A stretch of 64,000 bases of DNA from an uncultured Kordiimonas sp. GTDB taxonomy: Bacteria > Pseudomonadota > Alphaproteobacteria > Sphingomonadales > Kordiimonadaceae. A program made the position numbers and the translations under genes. The DNA is taken from positions 869,529 to 933,528 of the forward strand of contig CANLMI010000002.1 of assembly GCA_947492375.1 (NCBI GenBank), written 5' to 3'. The notes under the pieces were generated by a model that saw nothing but the letters and a program-made list of their open reading frames with translations, was not told the origin of the DNA and ran no database searches. Positions 42,895-51,994 of this stretch are shown piece after piece. The number at the start of each line of letters is the position of its first letter. Positions within the stretch are counted from its first letter, which is position 1.

Positions 42895-44532
42895 ATGGAT
42901 TCTTTGCATTTGCAGGATACAGTTAACAATAATACCAGTAATAATGACCCTGAGAATACTCTTGGACATTTGGGCACTATCATTAATGTCGGCACGTCAT
43001 CGCTTATTGTTGCCGTAAATTCTGATCAAATCGAAGCACGCCACCTTGCAAAATCATGCCGGATTGGCTCTGTCATTAAAGTGCCTGTTGAAGAATGCCA
43101 TATTTACGGCACTGTTCAAACAGTACAAACAAATATGGAAAATCTCAGTCAAATCCTTCTAACCGTGGATTTGCTAGGTGAATTGAGCAACAGCGGTTTT
43201 TCACGCGGGGTTCGACATTTCCCTATGCCCGGTAGTCAGGTACATGCAGCAAACGACGCCGACCTCGATGCTTCTTTTGCCCCACAACATGAAGGAACCA
43301 TCAAGATAGGAACGGTTTTTCCAAGTGAAAACACCCCCGGAGGCCTTAACGCAGAAACATTATTATCACGGCATTTTGCAGTACTTGGAAGTACTGGAAC
43401 AGGTAAATCAAGCACCGTTGCTTTATTGATGCATCGCCTCACTGATATTTCACCCGCAGCCCACATTATAATTTTAGATCCACATAATGAGTATGAGCGA
43501 GCATTCCTCGATACAGGCGTTCATCTATCTACTGAAAATTTTTCCCTGCCATACTGGTTGATGAATTTCGAAGAACATATAGAATTGTTAATCGGTAGTA
43601 ATACTGAAGGGCGCGAAAGTGATATCGATATTTTAAAACGATGCCTTTTTGGTGCAAGAAAGCGCTCTGCCCCCAGTTTATCGCTTTCACGTTTCACTGT
43701 AGATACGCCAATTCCCTATAAATTAACCGAGCTTGTACAAATCATTGATGATGAGATGGGCAAACTTGATAAAGCCGAAGACTTAAGCCCTTTTTTCCGA
43801 TTGAAAAACAAAATTGAAGAGCTTCGTTCCGACCAACGATTTGCTTTTATGTTTTCAGGGTTATTAGTACAGGATACCCTTGCTGATACCGTTGCTAAAT
43901 TCATGCGGTTCCCAACAAATGGCCGACCAGTAACGACACTTGATTTATCCGGGGTACCCATCGAAATTGTAGATGTCGTTGTTTCCCTTTTATCGCGTGT
44001 GATCTTTGACTTTGCCATGTGGAGTCAAAAACACAGCTCCACCAATCCAATTTTACTGGTATGTGAAGAGGCTCACAGATATGTCCCAAATGCACGATTT
44101 GATGGAAATGGCCGAATTCAAGCAGCGAGAAAATCGCTAGAACGCATCGCCAAAGAAGGCCGGAAGTACGGCGTTTCGCTGGGTTTAGTATCACAACGCC
44201 CCTCCGACCTTTCCGAAGCAGTATTATCTCAGTGTGGTACAATCCTTTCCATGCGTATGAATAATGAGCAAGACCGCGCATTCGTTGAAAATGCTATGCC
44301 AGAGGGCACAAGCAGCCTTCTCTCTGCATTACCAACATTGCAAAACCGGGAGTGTATTGTTGCAGGTGAAGGTGTCGGGTGCCCTATTCGCTTACAACTA
44401 GACTTTTTAGAAGAACATTTAAGACCAGCGAGCAATGACCCTAGTTTCCTTGATAGCTGGCGACAAGATATCGATTGCCCTGAGGAATTGGTCAAAGATA
44501 CTATTCTCAGGTGGCGCAAAGGCGTACGTTGA
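42895..44532 (+). CDS. HerA-like ATPase (FtsK/HerA superfamily)
   Basis: 545 aa. An N-terminal beta-barrel-like HAS domain (about 20-140, 'GHLGTIINVGTSSLIVAV', 'GSVIKVPVEECHIYGTV') is followed by a P-loop ATPase: Walker A 'GSTGTGKSSTVALL' (about 167-180), 'IIILDPHNEYE', Walker B 'ILLVCEEAHRYVPN' and the sensor/arginine segment 'RIAKEGRKYGVSLGLVSQRPSDLS'. These hexameric pumps translocate DNA. The usual NurA nuclease is absent; the neighbour 30 bases on is a large helical protein of unknown type. HerA-type ATPases also occur in defence systems, which is a possibility here and nothing more. Confidence 0.88.
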   Translation: MDSLHLQDTVNNNTSNNDPENTLGHLGTIINVGTSSLIVAVNSDQIEARHLAKSCRIGSVIKVPVEECHIYGTVQTVQTNMENLSQILLTVDLLGELSNSGFSRGVRHFPMPGSQVHAANDADLDASFAPQHEGTIKIGTVFPSENTPGGLNAETLLSRHFAVLGSTGTGKSSTVALLMHRLTDISPAAHIIILDPHNEYERAFLDTGVHLSTENFSLPYWLMNFEEHIELLIGSNTEGRESDIDILKRCLFGARKRSAPSLSLSRFTVDTPIPYKLTELVQIIDDEMGKLDKAEDLSPFFRLKNKIEELRSDQRFAFMFSGLLVQDTLADTVAKFMRFPTNGRPVTTLDLSGVPIEIVDVVVSLLSRVIFDFAMWSQKHSSTNPILLVCEEAHRYVPNARFDGNGRIQAARKSLERIAKEGRKYGVSLGLVSQRPSDLSEAVLSQCGTILSMRMNNEQDRAFVENAMPEGTSSLLSALPTLQNRECIVAGEGVGCPIRLQLDFLEEHLRPASNDPSFLDSWRQDIDCPEELVKDTILRWRKGVR

Positions 44533-44562
44533 TTATATTTTCGTGTACCGCAGGAGACAGGG

Positions 44563-46263
44563 TTGTCTATTACCCAACGAACACATTATGAAATTCTTGT
44601 TAAAGAGGTTCGTACATGGGCTATTCTTGAAGTCAGAAATGCACGCGCTGACGCGTTAAAACTCGCTGAAGAAATATGGAAGTCAGAAAAATATATTGGG
44701 CTTCGCGTAATCAAAGAACAGTTTGATCAAGAAACAAACGAATTTTCATCCGTAGAAATCTTTAATCGCGGCATGAACCGAAAAGAATCAAAATACGACA
44801 AATCAGGCTCCATAACACCGTGTCTCGGCCCCAATGATCTATATAGTATAGACGGCAGAAAATCTATTTGGGATTTGCTAAGTAATACCCTGATCACATG
44901 GCAAATTACACCAACAGAGCTACTTCATAATCTGGAGCATTATTACAAACTTTATAATGACACTACAAAACTGCAAGACGCTGTTCAGCGCACTGCTGTT
45001 ACTTTTGAAGATGAACAAAACTCAATTCAAAGCAGAATGCAAAAGTTATACAAAGTTGTTGAACTTGCCGTAACTATCTTGAAACAGACACAAGAAACTA
45101 TCCCGGCACTAGAAGCCGGAAAATTAAATCCCGTTATCCAATCGCTCTCGGAAAAATCTAATCGTACCTTCCTTTTGTTATCATCCATTGCAAACTATAT
45201 TAAACCAACCCTGACATTAAGCGACAAATTCGGAAGAATAATTGTCCTGTTATCTGTATCCCGACCAAATTGGGCTATGCAGGCATTGGATCAGCTATTA
45301 GCTGAATTTTTATTGCACCCAAGCTTGCTCATACAATTACTGGGCGTTCGTTCTGATAGTGATCGAGGTCAGTTTCTAAGCCAGTTAACATATTTGCAAA
45401 ATGGAAGCCTAAATCTGGTCGATGCATCTAACCATTCAGCAAAGTTTTCCGATGATGTATTGAGGTTAAACAGCTTCATATCTGATAAAAAATTACCTGC
45501 AACCCGCCATGTATTAATAAATAGGCTGAAGAAAGAAATCGATGAACCCAAACCAATCAGCGACAAAGGTTTAAGCATCCAGTTAGAAAAGTTGAAATCT
45601 ATTCAAACACTTTTAGAATCGCTTGAAACAGAAGAGCATATTCTGGAAGACTTTGAAGAGGTTATCAATATACGTATGGGTCGATTAATCAACAGTCAGA
45701 TTATCGGCGAGTTATTATATGAAATTGAATGCCCTTTTGAGCAAATACATATGCTTTTAGAATTGGAAGAACATTCACTCGGTGCCAGCAATAAAAGAAC
45801 CATCGCCAACTTCATATTTCCAATTCTGTCACGCCCTGACTATGAAGCGACCTTTATGGGATTAAATGAAAATCCATTATTATGTATGCCCAAATTAACA
45901 AGGCTACAAACCCAGGTTCTCAAAACAGACTTTTCGGAAATGCATCGACGTAAAATATCTGAAAAACTTGATATGTTTTGTCAGACAATCATGGACAACA
46001 CACAAATCCTGAAAAAAGTTCATCAACTGAATATAAAAATTCAGGATAAAGCTATTAAATTACTAAATATGCTAGCCGACAATTATTTCACTGATGGTGA
46101 TTGCCGTGACCAGGCTGAAAAGCAAGTTCGCCTCTACATGAAACAACCAAACTTTACTGAAGGTCTGATCATTGACTTGCCAGCACCTGAAAGACCGATT
46201 GCTCTTTTAGACTTCAGAGCCTTACTGGAACAGGCAGGTATAAATAAGCCAGATGATGAATAA
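44563..46263 (+). CDS. Large helical protein of unknown function, partner of the HerA-like ATPase
   Basis: 566 aa, not recognised. It starts at the TTG at 44563 with an AGGAGA site (about 44552). The sequence is almost entirely helical, Glu/Lys/Leu-rich, with no signal peptide, membrane helix, nuclease or Cys/His zinc motif visible. Segments 'LQDAVQRTAVTFEDEQNSI', 'HVLINRLKKEIDEPKPISDKG' and 'LEKLKSIQTLLESLETEEHILEDFEEV' look like long helix bundles or coiled coil. It is close behind the HerA-like gene, so probably cotranscribed with it. It could be an adaptor or regulatory subunit; no enzymatic role can be argued from the sequence. Confidence 0.7.
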   Translation: MSITQRTHYEILVKEVRTWAILEVRNARADALKLAEEIWKSEKYIGLRVIKEQFDQETNEFSSVEIFNRGMNRKESKYDKSGSITPCLGPNDLYSIDGRKSIWDLLSNTLITWQITPTELLHNLEHYYKLYNDTTKLQDAVQRTAVTFEDEQNSIQSRMQKLYKVVELAVTILKQTQETIPALEAGKLNPVIQSLSEKSNRTFLLLSSIANYIKPTLTLSDKFGRIIVLLSVSRPNWAMQALDQLLAEFLLHPSLLIQLLGVRSDSDRGQFLSQLTYLQNGSLNLVDASNHSAKFSDDVLRLNSFISDKKLPATRHVLINRLKKEIDEPKPISDKGLSIQLEKLKSIQTLLESLETEEHILEDFEEVINIRMGRLINSQIIGELLYEIECPFEQIHMLLELEEHSLGASNKRTIANFIFPILSRPDYEATFMGLNENPLLCMPKLTRLQTQVLKTDFSEMHRRKISEKLDMFCQTIMDNTQILKKVHQLNIKIQDKAIKLLNMLADNYFTDGDCRDQAEKQVRLYMKQPNFTEGLIIDLPAPERPIALLDFRALLEQAGINKPDDE

Positions 46264-46274
46264 CTGGTTACAGG

Positions 46275-46442
46275 TCAAAAATCAGAAATAATGCCATTTT
46301 TTTCCCAATCCCCATAGCGCGTTGGCTCTAGTCCATCACGTCTGCCAACTTCTTTTTCCGTTACTGACTTAGCATCAGTACTTGCATATTCTTTATCTAC
46401 TTTTTCAACGACTTCTTGCTCTGTTTTCTTATTATCAATCAT
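46275..46442 (-). CDS. DUF1674 / SDHAF4-like succinate dehydrogenase assembly factor
   Basis: 55 aa. The C-terminal 'EVGRRDGLEPTRYGDWEKNGIISDF' is the DUF1674 signature, shared with mitochondrial SDHAF4, which binds flavinylated SdhA before complex assembly. The N-terminus is charged and disordered. I take the ATG at 46442, which sits 8 bases behind a GAGGAG site; an ATG at 46457 overlaps the CPBP stop as ATGA but is the ribosome site region itself. It follows the CPBP gene on the same strand. Confidence 0.88.
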   Translation of the reverse strand: MIDNKKTEQEVVEKVDKEYASTDAKSVTEKEVGRRDGLEPTRYGDWEKNGIISDF

Positions 46443-46453
46443 CGCTTTACTCC

Positions 46454-47317
46454 TCATGATGCTGCGTTACTTTTACGGCTGTATCGGTACCAAAAATAGC
46501 CAGCAAATACCAGTAATACACCAGGCAAAATAATTCCAAATTCACCTGCATAGAATGAAGTACCTTTGTATTTTATAGTCATAGGCTGCAATAGATATAA
46601 TATGAAAGTATTATGCGCTGCATGTAAGACAGTTGCAGGCCAAATACTTTTAGACTGTATTCTAAAATATGTCATGATGAATGATAAAGCGACATATCCA
46701 ATGGTAAAATTGATGAGTTGGATATGCATATCATAAGGGCCGGCATTATAATTTGTATATAAAATGATCGGATAATGCCAAACTGACCAAACCAGTCCAG
46801 TTATCAACGACACCATAGGAAACGAAAACCTGTCTAATAATAAAGGTGTTAAAAACCCGCGCCATCCAATTTCTTCGCCGAGAGACGTCGCAAGGTTCCA
46901 GAGCATGCCAACCGTGCTCAACATCACTATACCAAATACAATAGTCCATGTTTGGCTCCAGCCGTAAAGCGCTAGAACACTACCAACCTCTTTTACAAAA
47001 CCATGATCAAATAACCCACCAAAACCACCAAGCCAAATTATACTGTACGCTGCAAGGCCATAGAATGCAGGCAGGGTATATGCTTTTAAGTTCCACCGCA
47101 TTTCAGGCCACTTCCAACCCAATTCGAACATGTTAATTTTGAACAGTTTACATGTAGCGAATGCACCAAACGCAGGAGTCCACATCAGGAGGGCAACATA
47201 ATAGCGCCGAAGTCCAAGTTCTATCGTAAAATAATAAGGCAGTAATGCAAATACCCCCGTCAAGACGATAAAGGTTACGACAAGCTGGATTGTTTTATCT
47301 TTGGAAGCCAACGCCAT
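46454..47317 (-). CDS. CPBP-family intramembrane glutamic endopeptidase
   Basis: 287 aa, about eight membrane helices. The CAAX/ABI (type II Rce1-like) motifs are present: 'SLGEEIGWRGFLTPLL' (EExxxR), the following 'WSVWHYPIIL' and 'VLHAAHNTFIL' near the C-terminus. These proteases cleave within membranes; bacterial substrates are mostly unknown, some involved in bacteriocin immunity or quorum signals. It is cotranscribed with the DUF1674 gene downstream and divergent from htpX. Confidence 0.9.
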   Translation of the reverse strand: MALASKDKTIQLVVTFIVLTGVFALLPYYFTIELGLRRYYVALLMWTPAFGAFATCKLFKINMFELGWKWPEMRWNLKAYTLPAFYGLAAYSIIWLGGFGGLFDHGFVKEVGSVLALYGWSQTWTIVFGIVMLSTVGMLWNLATSLGEEIGWRGFLTPLLLDRFSFPMVSLITGLVWSVWHYPIILYTNYNAGPYDMHIQLINFTIGYVALSFIMTYFRIQSKSIWPATVLHAAHNTFILYLLQPMTIKYKGTSFYAGEFGIILPGVLLVFAGYFWYRYSRKSNAAS

Positions 47318-47530
47318 TTATGATCTCTTACGCAAATACCTGCACAGCTTTATTATTTAGTGAAGCGAATATTTTACAATTACCATATTCAATTTTAAAA
47401 CCTACAGAAAAACAGACTAGTTGTGCCTGGAAGGCGACCAACAGTTGCCCCATCGCTGGAATTCACAAAAAGAAAACCTATATCCATATAATAACAAACC
47501 AACCTTTGTTTTGACTGAATGAGGATATCA

Positions 47531-48535
47531 ATGAATTTCTTTCGCACCGCTCTATTAATGGCTGCCATGACTGCCCTGTTTCTAGGAATAGGCTTTTTAC
47601 TCGGCGGCGGCAGTGGTGTTTTAATAGCATTTATAATTGCCGCTGGTATGAATATCTTTGCATATTGGAATTCTGATAAAATGGTGTTGAAAATGCATGG
47701 TGCACGCCCGGCAACGCCACAAACCGTGCCTGAGCTTTTCCAAATGGTCAAATCGCTTGCTCTCAAAGCAAACATTCCCGAACCTAAAATTTATATAATA
47801 GATAGCAATCAACCAAATGCCTTTGCAACAGGGCGCAACCCTGAAAATGCAGCCGTTGCTGCAACTACAGGCTTGCTAGAACGATTAAATTATAACGAGA
47901 TCGAAGGCGTCATGGCGCACGAACTGGCACACATTAAAAACCGTGACACTCTTACCATGACAATCACAGCCACAATCGCCGGTGCCATTTCAATGTTGGC
48001 AAATTTCGCTCTCTTTTTCGGCGGAAACCGTAATAATCCGTTAGGTATTATAGGAACACTATTGATTATGTTCCTTGCACCGGTTGCTGCGATGCTTGTT
48101 CAAATGGCAATTTCACGAGCGCGCGAATTTGAGGCCGATAAAACAGGGGCAGAGATATGCGGGAACCCAATGGGCCTCGCGAGCGCGCTTGAAAAATTAC
48201 ATGATAGTACCGCCCGAACACAAAACCCACGAGCTGAAAACAACCCAGCGACCGCGCACATGTTTATTGTAAACCCACTGAAAGGAAAATCGCTTGATAG
48301 CCTGTTTTCCACCCACCCAAACATGAATGAGCGCATCAGACGCCTGACAGCGATGACTGAAGCTTCCATCTACAGTCATGATGATAGCATCAAAGCACAA
48401 TATCGATCAGTCACAAAACAAAGTTATAATAAACGATACGGAAAATCCGGTATTCCAGAAAGCGGCGCTGGGAAACACAGCACTGGGAAACATAGCACTA
48501 GCCAAGAAACAAAGACCAAGAACCCTTGGGCTTAA
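47531..48535 (+). CDS. htpX: Zinc metalloprotease HtpX
   Basis: 334 aa from the ATG at 47531 with a GAGGAT site. Two N-terminal helices ('[23 protein letters not shown]'), the active site '[13 protein letters not shown]' (HExxH), two further helices, then '[19 protein letters not shown]' with the third zinc-ligand Glu and '[15 protein letters not shown]' near the end. HtpX removes damaged inner-membrane proteins. The C-terminal 30 residues are a repetitive '[11 protein letters not shown]' tail not found in most homologues I recall. Confidence 0.96.
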   Translation: MNFFRTALLMAAMTALFLGIGFLLGGGSGVLIAFIIAAGMNIFAYWNSDKMVLKMHGARPATPQTVPELFQMVKSLALKANIPEPKIYIIDSNQPNAFATGRNPENAAVAATTGLLERLNYNEIEGVMAHELAHIKNRDTLTMTITATIAGAISMLANFALFFGGNRNNPLGIIGTLLIMFLAPVAAMLVQMAISRAREFEADKTGAEICGNPMGLASALEKLHDSTARTQNPRAENNPATAHMFIVNPLKGKSLDSLFSTHPNMNERIRRLTAMTEASIYSHDDSIKAQYRSVTKQSYNKRYGKSGIPESGAGKHSTGKHSTSQETKTKNPWA

Positions 48536-48553
48536 ACCATCAAATTCAATATC

Positions 48554-49567
48554 TCACAGATTGTTCTTGCTTGCTAGACCTGCGAGCGACGTCTCAGGCC
48601 GAGCCCCCAAATGAGAAATAACTTCAGCCGCAGCCAAACTTCCCAACTTTCCACAAGCCTCAAGACCGCGGCCATTAGTATATCCATACAAAAAACCAGC
48701 CGCATACATATCACCGGCCCCTGTTGTATCAATAACATTTACTGTATCAGCAGGCACTTTATAGGACGTATCATCAGATATAATCACAGACCCTCTCTCG
48801 CTCCGTGTCAATGCACCAACTTTAACATGTGGGCGCAGCAATTCGACTGCTTCATCAAAGTTGTCAACTTCATAGAGCGACTTTATCTCGTCTTCGTTTG
48901 CAAACAAAATATCAACACGGTCACGAATAAGGTCTAAAAACTCTGCACGAAAACGATCAACACAAAAGCTGTCTGACAGGGAAATAGAAACTAGGCCACC
49001 ATAAGCGTGGGCGAGGTCCATCGCTTTTAAAATGGCGGCCTTCTGGTTATCAGTATCCCACATATACCCTTCGAAATAGGTCACAGACGCTGCTGCAACG
49101 GTTGCCTCATCAATATCATCAACCATGAGCTGGCCGCATGCGCCAAGGAAGGTGCTCATTGTGCGTTCTGCATCAGGAGTGACCAAAATCATGCTGGTTG
49201 CTGTTGGTAGTCCCTCATTTAATGGTTTAGTATCATAAGAAACACCAATTGCACGGATATCATGGGTAAACACGGCTCCCAATTGGTCATCATGAACTTT
49301 TCCAATATAGGAAACACTACCACCAAAAGACGCAATACCTGCCGCAGTATTACCAGCAGACCCGCCAGAATGCTCGACAGCAGGCGGCATATCATCATAT
49401 ATACGCGTCGATGTTTCAGCATCTACAAGCATCATAGAGCCTTTAACTCGTTCGTGTTTTTCCAGAAAAGCATCGTCAACACGAGCAATGATATCCACAA
49501 TAGCGTTACCGATACACAGCACACTTGTTTGTGCACCGGCTGCACTACCATCCGTTTTCATCGCCAT
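48554..49567 (-). CDS. PfkB-family kinase (adenosine kinase-like)
   Basis: 337 aa ribokinase-fold enzyme. 'LCIGNAIVDIIARVDDAFLE', 'EHSGGSAGNTAAGIASFGG', 'YIGKVHDDQLG' and the catalytic 'NVIDTTGAGDMYAAGFLYG' are clear. The N-terminal part matches the alphaproteobacterial branch commonly annotated as adenosine kinase, which phosphorylates adenosine or another nucleoside or sugar with ATP; substrate not proven. ATG at 49567 is used; a second ATG is two codons on. Confidence 0.88.
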   Translation of the reverse strand: MAMKTDGSAAGAQTSVLCIGNAIVDIIARVDDAFLEKHERVKGSMMLVDAETSTRIYDDMPPAVEHSGGSAGNTAAGIASFGGSVSYIGKVHDDQLGAVFTHDIRAIGVSYDTKPLNEGLPTATSMILVTPDAERTMSTFLGACGQLMVDDIDEATVAAASVTYFEGYMWDTDNQKAAILKAMDLAHAYGGLVSISLSDSFCVDRFRAEFLDLIRDRVDILFANEDEIKSLYEVDNFDEAVELLRPHVKVGALTRSERGSVIISDDTSYKVPADTVNVIDTTGAGDMYAAGFLYGYTNGRGLEACGKLGSLAAAEVISHLGARPETSLAGLASKNNL

Positions 49568-49756
49568 AGAATATCCTTATTTTTGGTAAAATATCTTACA
49601 TTATCGCTATATCTAAAGTGTTAAACTCGTAATGGCAACTGATCGAAGATGAACGAACTACCAGCCTATCATTGTAAGTTTGATAAAAAATACCTATGTG
49701 TGATGATAAAGCCCGCAAATTATACTAACGACGGGCTTAAACGACGGAGGAAATTA

Positions 49757-50488
49757 ATGCTTGCCACTGCTTTTAACCGCACATGGGCCCAACTATTACA
49801 TCCCAAATTTAGAAGCGTTTTTTTGATTGGTATTATCAGTGCTCTAATAGTATTGGCTGGATTAATTTACGGCCTCTACGAATTTTGGCCCAAAGAATAT
49901 CAAACAGATACCAGTTGGTTTGAATGGATTGATGATGCCATTAGCTGGCTCTCGAACGCAGGCTTTGTTCTCGTAGCAACGATCGCAAGCTATGTACTTT
50001 TCCCTCCAATCGCCACTACAGTAATGTCATTAATGGCAGATCAAATTGCCGATGCTGTAGAAGAGGAATATTATCCCCACCGCAAAGCAACAAGACAAGT
50101 GCCCATTTCTGAAGCTATTGTTTCAGGTCTGAAGCTGACGCTTATCATAATTGTCTTTAATATTTTGGCGATTATACCATATACAATCTTGTTCTTCGCC
50201 ACCGCAGGCGTCGGTACACTCTTGCTGTTTTTAACTTTGAACGGCTTCTTATTGGGGCGTGAATATTATGAAATGGTCGGCATGCGCCATATGACACGCA
50301 AGCCCTTACATATATTTCGCAGACAAAACAGCGGCAAAATATTTATTACTGGCTTCGCAATTGCCGGAATGTTTACTATCCCTTTTCTTAATTTGCTTGC
50401 ACCTATCGTCGGTGCAGCGTTAATGACACATATATTTCAGTTTCTGGCTGATGAAAAAAAATTGAACCTTAACAAGGAAGCCTTCTAA
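49757..50488 (+). CDS. EI24/CysZ-like membrane protein
   Basis: 243 aa from the ATG at 49757, preceded by GGAGG; the longer reading from 49649 has no ribosome site. About five membrane helices. 'LLHPKFRSVFLIGIISALIVL', 'YVLFPPIATTVMSLMADQIADAVEEEYYP', 'NGFLLGREYYEMVGMRH' and 'FLNLLAPIVGAALMTH' are EI24/CysZ-family signatures; the family includes the sulfate transporter CysZ. No sulfate-assimilation gene is nearby, so the substrate is open. It overlaps the next gene by TAATG. Confidence 0.88.
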   Translation: MLATAFNRTWAQLLHPKFRSVFLIGIISALIVLAGLIYGLYEFWPKEYQTDTSWFEWIDDAISWLSNAGFVLVATIASYVLFPPIATTVMSLMADQIADAVEEEYYPHRKATRQVPISEAIVSGLKLTLIIIVFNILAIIPYTILFFATAGVGTLLLFLTLNGFLLGREYYEMVGMRHMTRKPLHIFRRQNSGKIFITGFAIAGMFTIPFLNLLAPIVGAALMTHIFQFLADEKKLNLNKEAF

Positions 50489-50982
50489 TGATGCTACCTG
50501 TTGTCTCGGGCAATACCCGGTCTACGTCGCACGCCTTATTTACCGCTCTATGTCTTTTGCTCCTCGGTGCCTGTAGCAATACCACTGGTACACTGACCAA
50601 AAATACGCCTGACACCAGCAAACGAGAAGTAACCACTCCCCCTGACAGCAACAAAAACACGGAAGATACACCCATCATTAATGACGTCGTGACACAGCCG
50701 ATAATAGAAGAAAATTCAACATTGCCCGACATCAATACACTGGCTGGCCTTGATCCAAGAAGTATCGAAAACCTTATGGGCGCCCCGGACTTAAAGCGCA
50801 CAGACGGCAACATACAAGTATTTTTATATGAAAGCTCAGCATGTGTTCTTGAGGTTATTCTACGAGAAAACGCAAGCGGAGAGTTGAAATCCGAAAGCTT
50901 AAAGACACGGGACAGGCAGGGGAATACAGTAGATAAATCCACATGCCTGAAAAGCCTTTCACCTGATGGTTGGCAGAATTGA
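50488..50982 (+). CDS. Lipoprotein of an alphaproteobacterial family
   Basis: 164 aa. The signal peptide ends with lipobox 'LLGAC' (Cys29). A Thr/Pro/Asp-rich linker (about 32-80) precedes a compact C-terminal domain ('LDPRSIENLMGAPDLKRTDGNIQVFLYESSACVLEVILRE', with Cys pair in 'SSACVLE' and 'KSTCLKSL'). I recall similar small lipoprotein domains, with SmpA/OmlA-like layout, in other alphaproteobacteria but have no function for them. Its start overlaps the stop of the EI24-like gene, so they are translated together. Confidence 0.78.
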   Translation: MMLPVVSGNTRSTSHALFTALCLLLLGACSNTTGTLTKNTPDTSKREVTTPPDSNKNTEDTPIINDVVTQPIIEENSTLPDINTLAGLDPRSIENLMGAPDLKRTDGNIQVFLYESSACVLEVILRENASGELKSESLKTRDRQGNTVDKSTCLKSLSPDGWQN

Positions 50983-51027
50983 TTAATCAGTCTATCCTGC
51001 CAGAAATTCTTTTTGCTGGATAATTAT

Positions 51028-51270
51028 ATGGCTTCTAAACGTATCGATACCGGAACGATAATCAAATTAGCTTTATGGAGCCTGGCCGTCGGATTCGTTT
51101 TATACCAATTCAAGGCTAGTCCTGGCGATATATATGGGTGGGTTGCAAACAAAATTGCTGGAATATGGTCATGGCTAGTTGGTTCAGGCCTTGAATATAT
51201 GATGCTTGGAGCCGCAATCGTTGTACCTATATTTTTAATATCCCACCTACGCAACCGCAGAAAAAATTAG
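51028..51270 (+). CDS. Small two-helix membrane protein (DUF6460-like)
   Basis: 80 aa from the ATG at 51028 (a TTG five codons earlier is possible). Two membrane helices, 'IIKLALWSLAVGFVLYQF' and 'YMMLGAAIVVPIFLISHL', joined by a Trp-rich segment 'DIYGWVANKIAGIWSWLVG'. This is the layout of DUF6460 proteins of alphaproteobacteria. Function unknown. It lies 45 bases after the lipoprotein and 4 bases before the DUF938 gene, in one apparent operon. Confidence 0.72.
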   Translation: MASKRIDTGTIIKLALWSLAVGFVLYQFKASPGDIYGWVANKIAGIWSWLVGSGLEYMMLGAAIVVPIFLISHLRNRRKN

Positions 51271-51274
51271 ACAA

Positions 51275-51994
51275 ATGGCAACATTTTTCAACCCGGATGA
51301 TGCGGGTGATAATCGCCTGCATGCGCCAGCAACAGCACGCAACAAAGATATCCTGAAAGAAGTTTTTATAAAATACATGCCGTCCAATGGCACGTTGATT
51401 GAAATCGCCAGCGGCACCGGCGAGCATGCGTACCATATCGCACCATCGCTGAAACCACTGCGCTGGCAACCAACAGATATTGAAGGCAAACACCTGGCGA
51501 GTATTGATGCCTGGCGCAATTATGCTATATCTGAAGCTCAGGATAACAATATCAATATTTTGCCAGCGATAAATCTGGATATCCTAAAAGGTATTGAGAA
51601 ACAGGCCAATAGTGATCCAGTCTCTGCCATTTGTGCAATTAACCTGATTCATATTGCCCCAATCGAGGTAACTAAAGCGCTTATTGTGCAGGCAGAAAAA
51701 AACCTTTCACATAGTGGGATACTATTTTTATATGGCCCCTATAAACGCGGCGGCGAACACACCTCAAAATCAAATGCAGATTTTGACCAGTCGCTTCGGT
51801 CTCGCAACCAAGCGTGGGGAGTAAGGGATTTAGAGTTCGTCACAGAGTTTGCACTAAATCACAACTTCCAAGAACCAGAAATTCTTGCAATGCCAGCCAA
51901 TAACTTTCGCTTATTTTCAAAAAGCTTTAAAGAGTTTTACTGTACTGCTGCGACTACCGTATCACTGTCATTCGCCTGTGCTCCAACATCATAA
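51275..51994 (+). CDS. DUF938 methyltransferase-like protein, odd C-terminus
   Basis: 239 aa SAM-dependent methyltransferase fold. 'LHAPATARNKDILKEVF', 'LIEIASGTGEHAYHIAPSL', 'WQPTDIEGKHLASIDAWR', 'NLIHIAPIEVTKAL' and 'GILFLYGPYKRGGEHTSKSNADFDQSLR' are DUF938 hallmarks. The family normally ends shortly after 'MPANN(L/F)xLxF(R/K)K'. Here the frame continues for about 20 residues of atypical sequence and overlaps the convergent acyltransferase gene by 58 bases. A one-base shift near 51911 would restore 'FKKL' followed by a stop, so a recent frameshift or sequencing error is likely. Confidence 0.85.
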   Translation: MATFFNPDDAGDNRLHAPATARNKDILKEVFIKYMPSNGTLIEIASGTGEHAYHIAPSLKPLRWQPTDIEGKHLASIDAWRNYAISEAQDNNINILPAINLDILKGIEKQANSDPVSAICAINLIHIAPIEVTKALIVQAEKNLSHSGILFLYGPYKRGGEHTSKSNADFDQSLRSRNQAWGVRDLEFVTEFALNHNFQEPEILAMPANNFRLFSKSFKEFYCTAATTVSLSFACAPTS

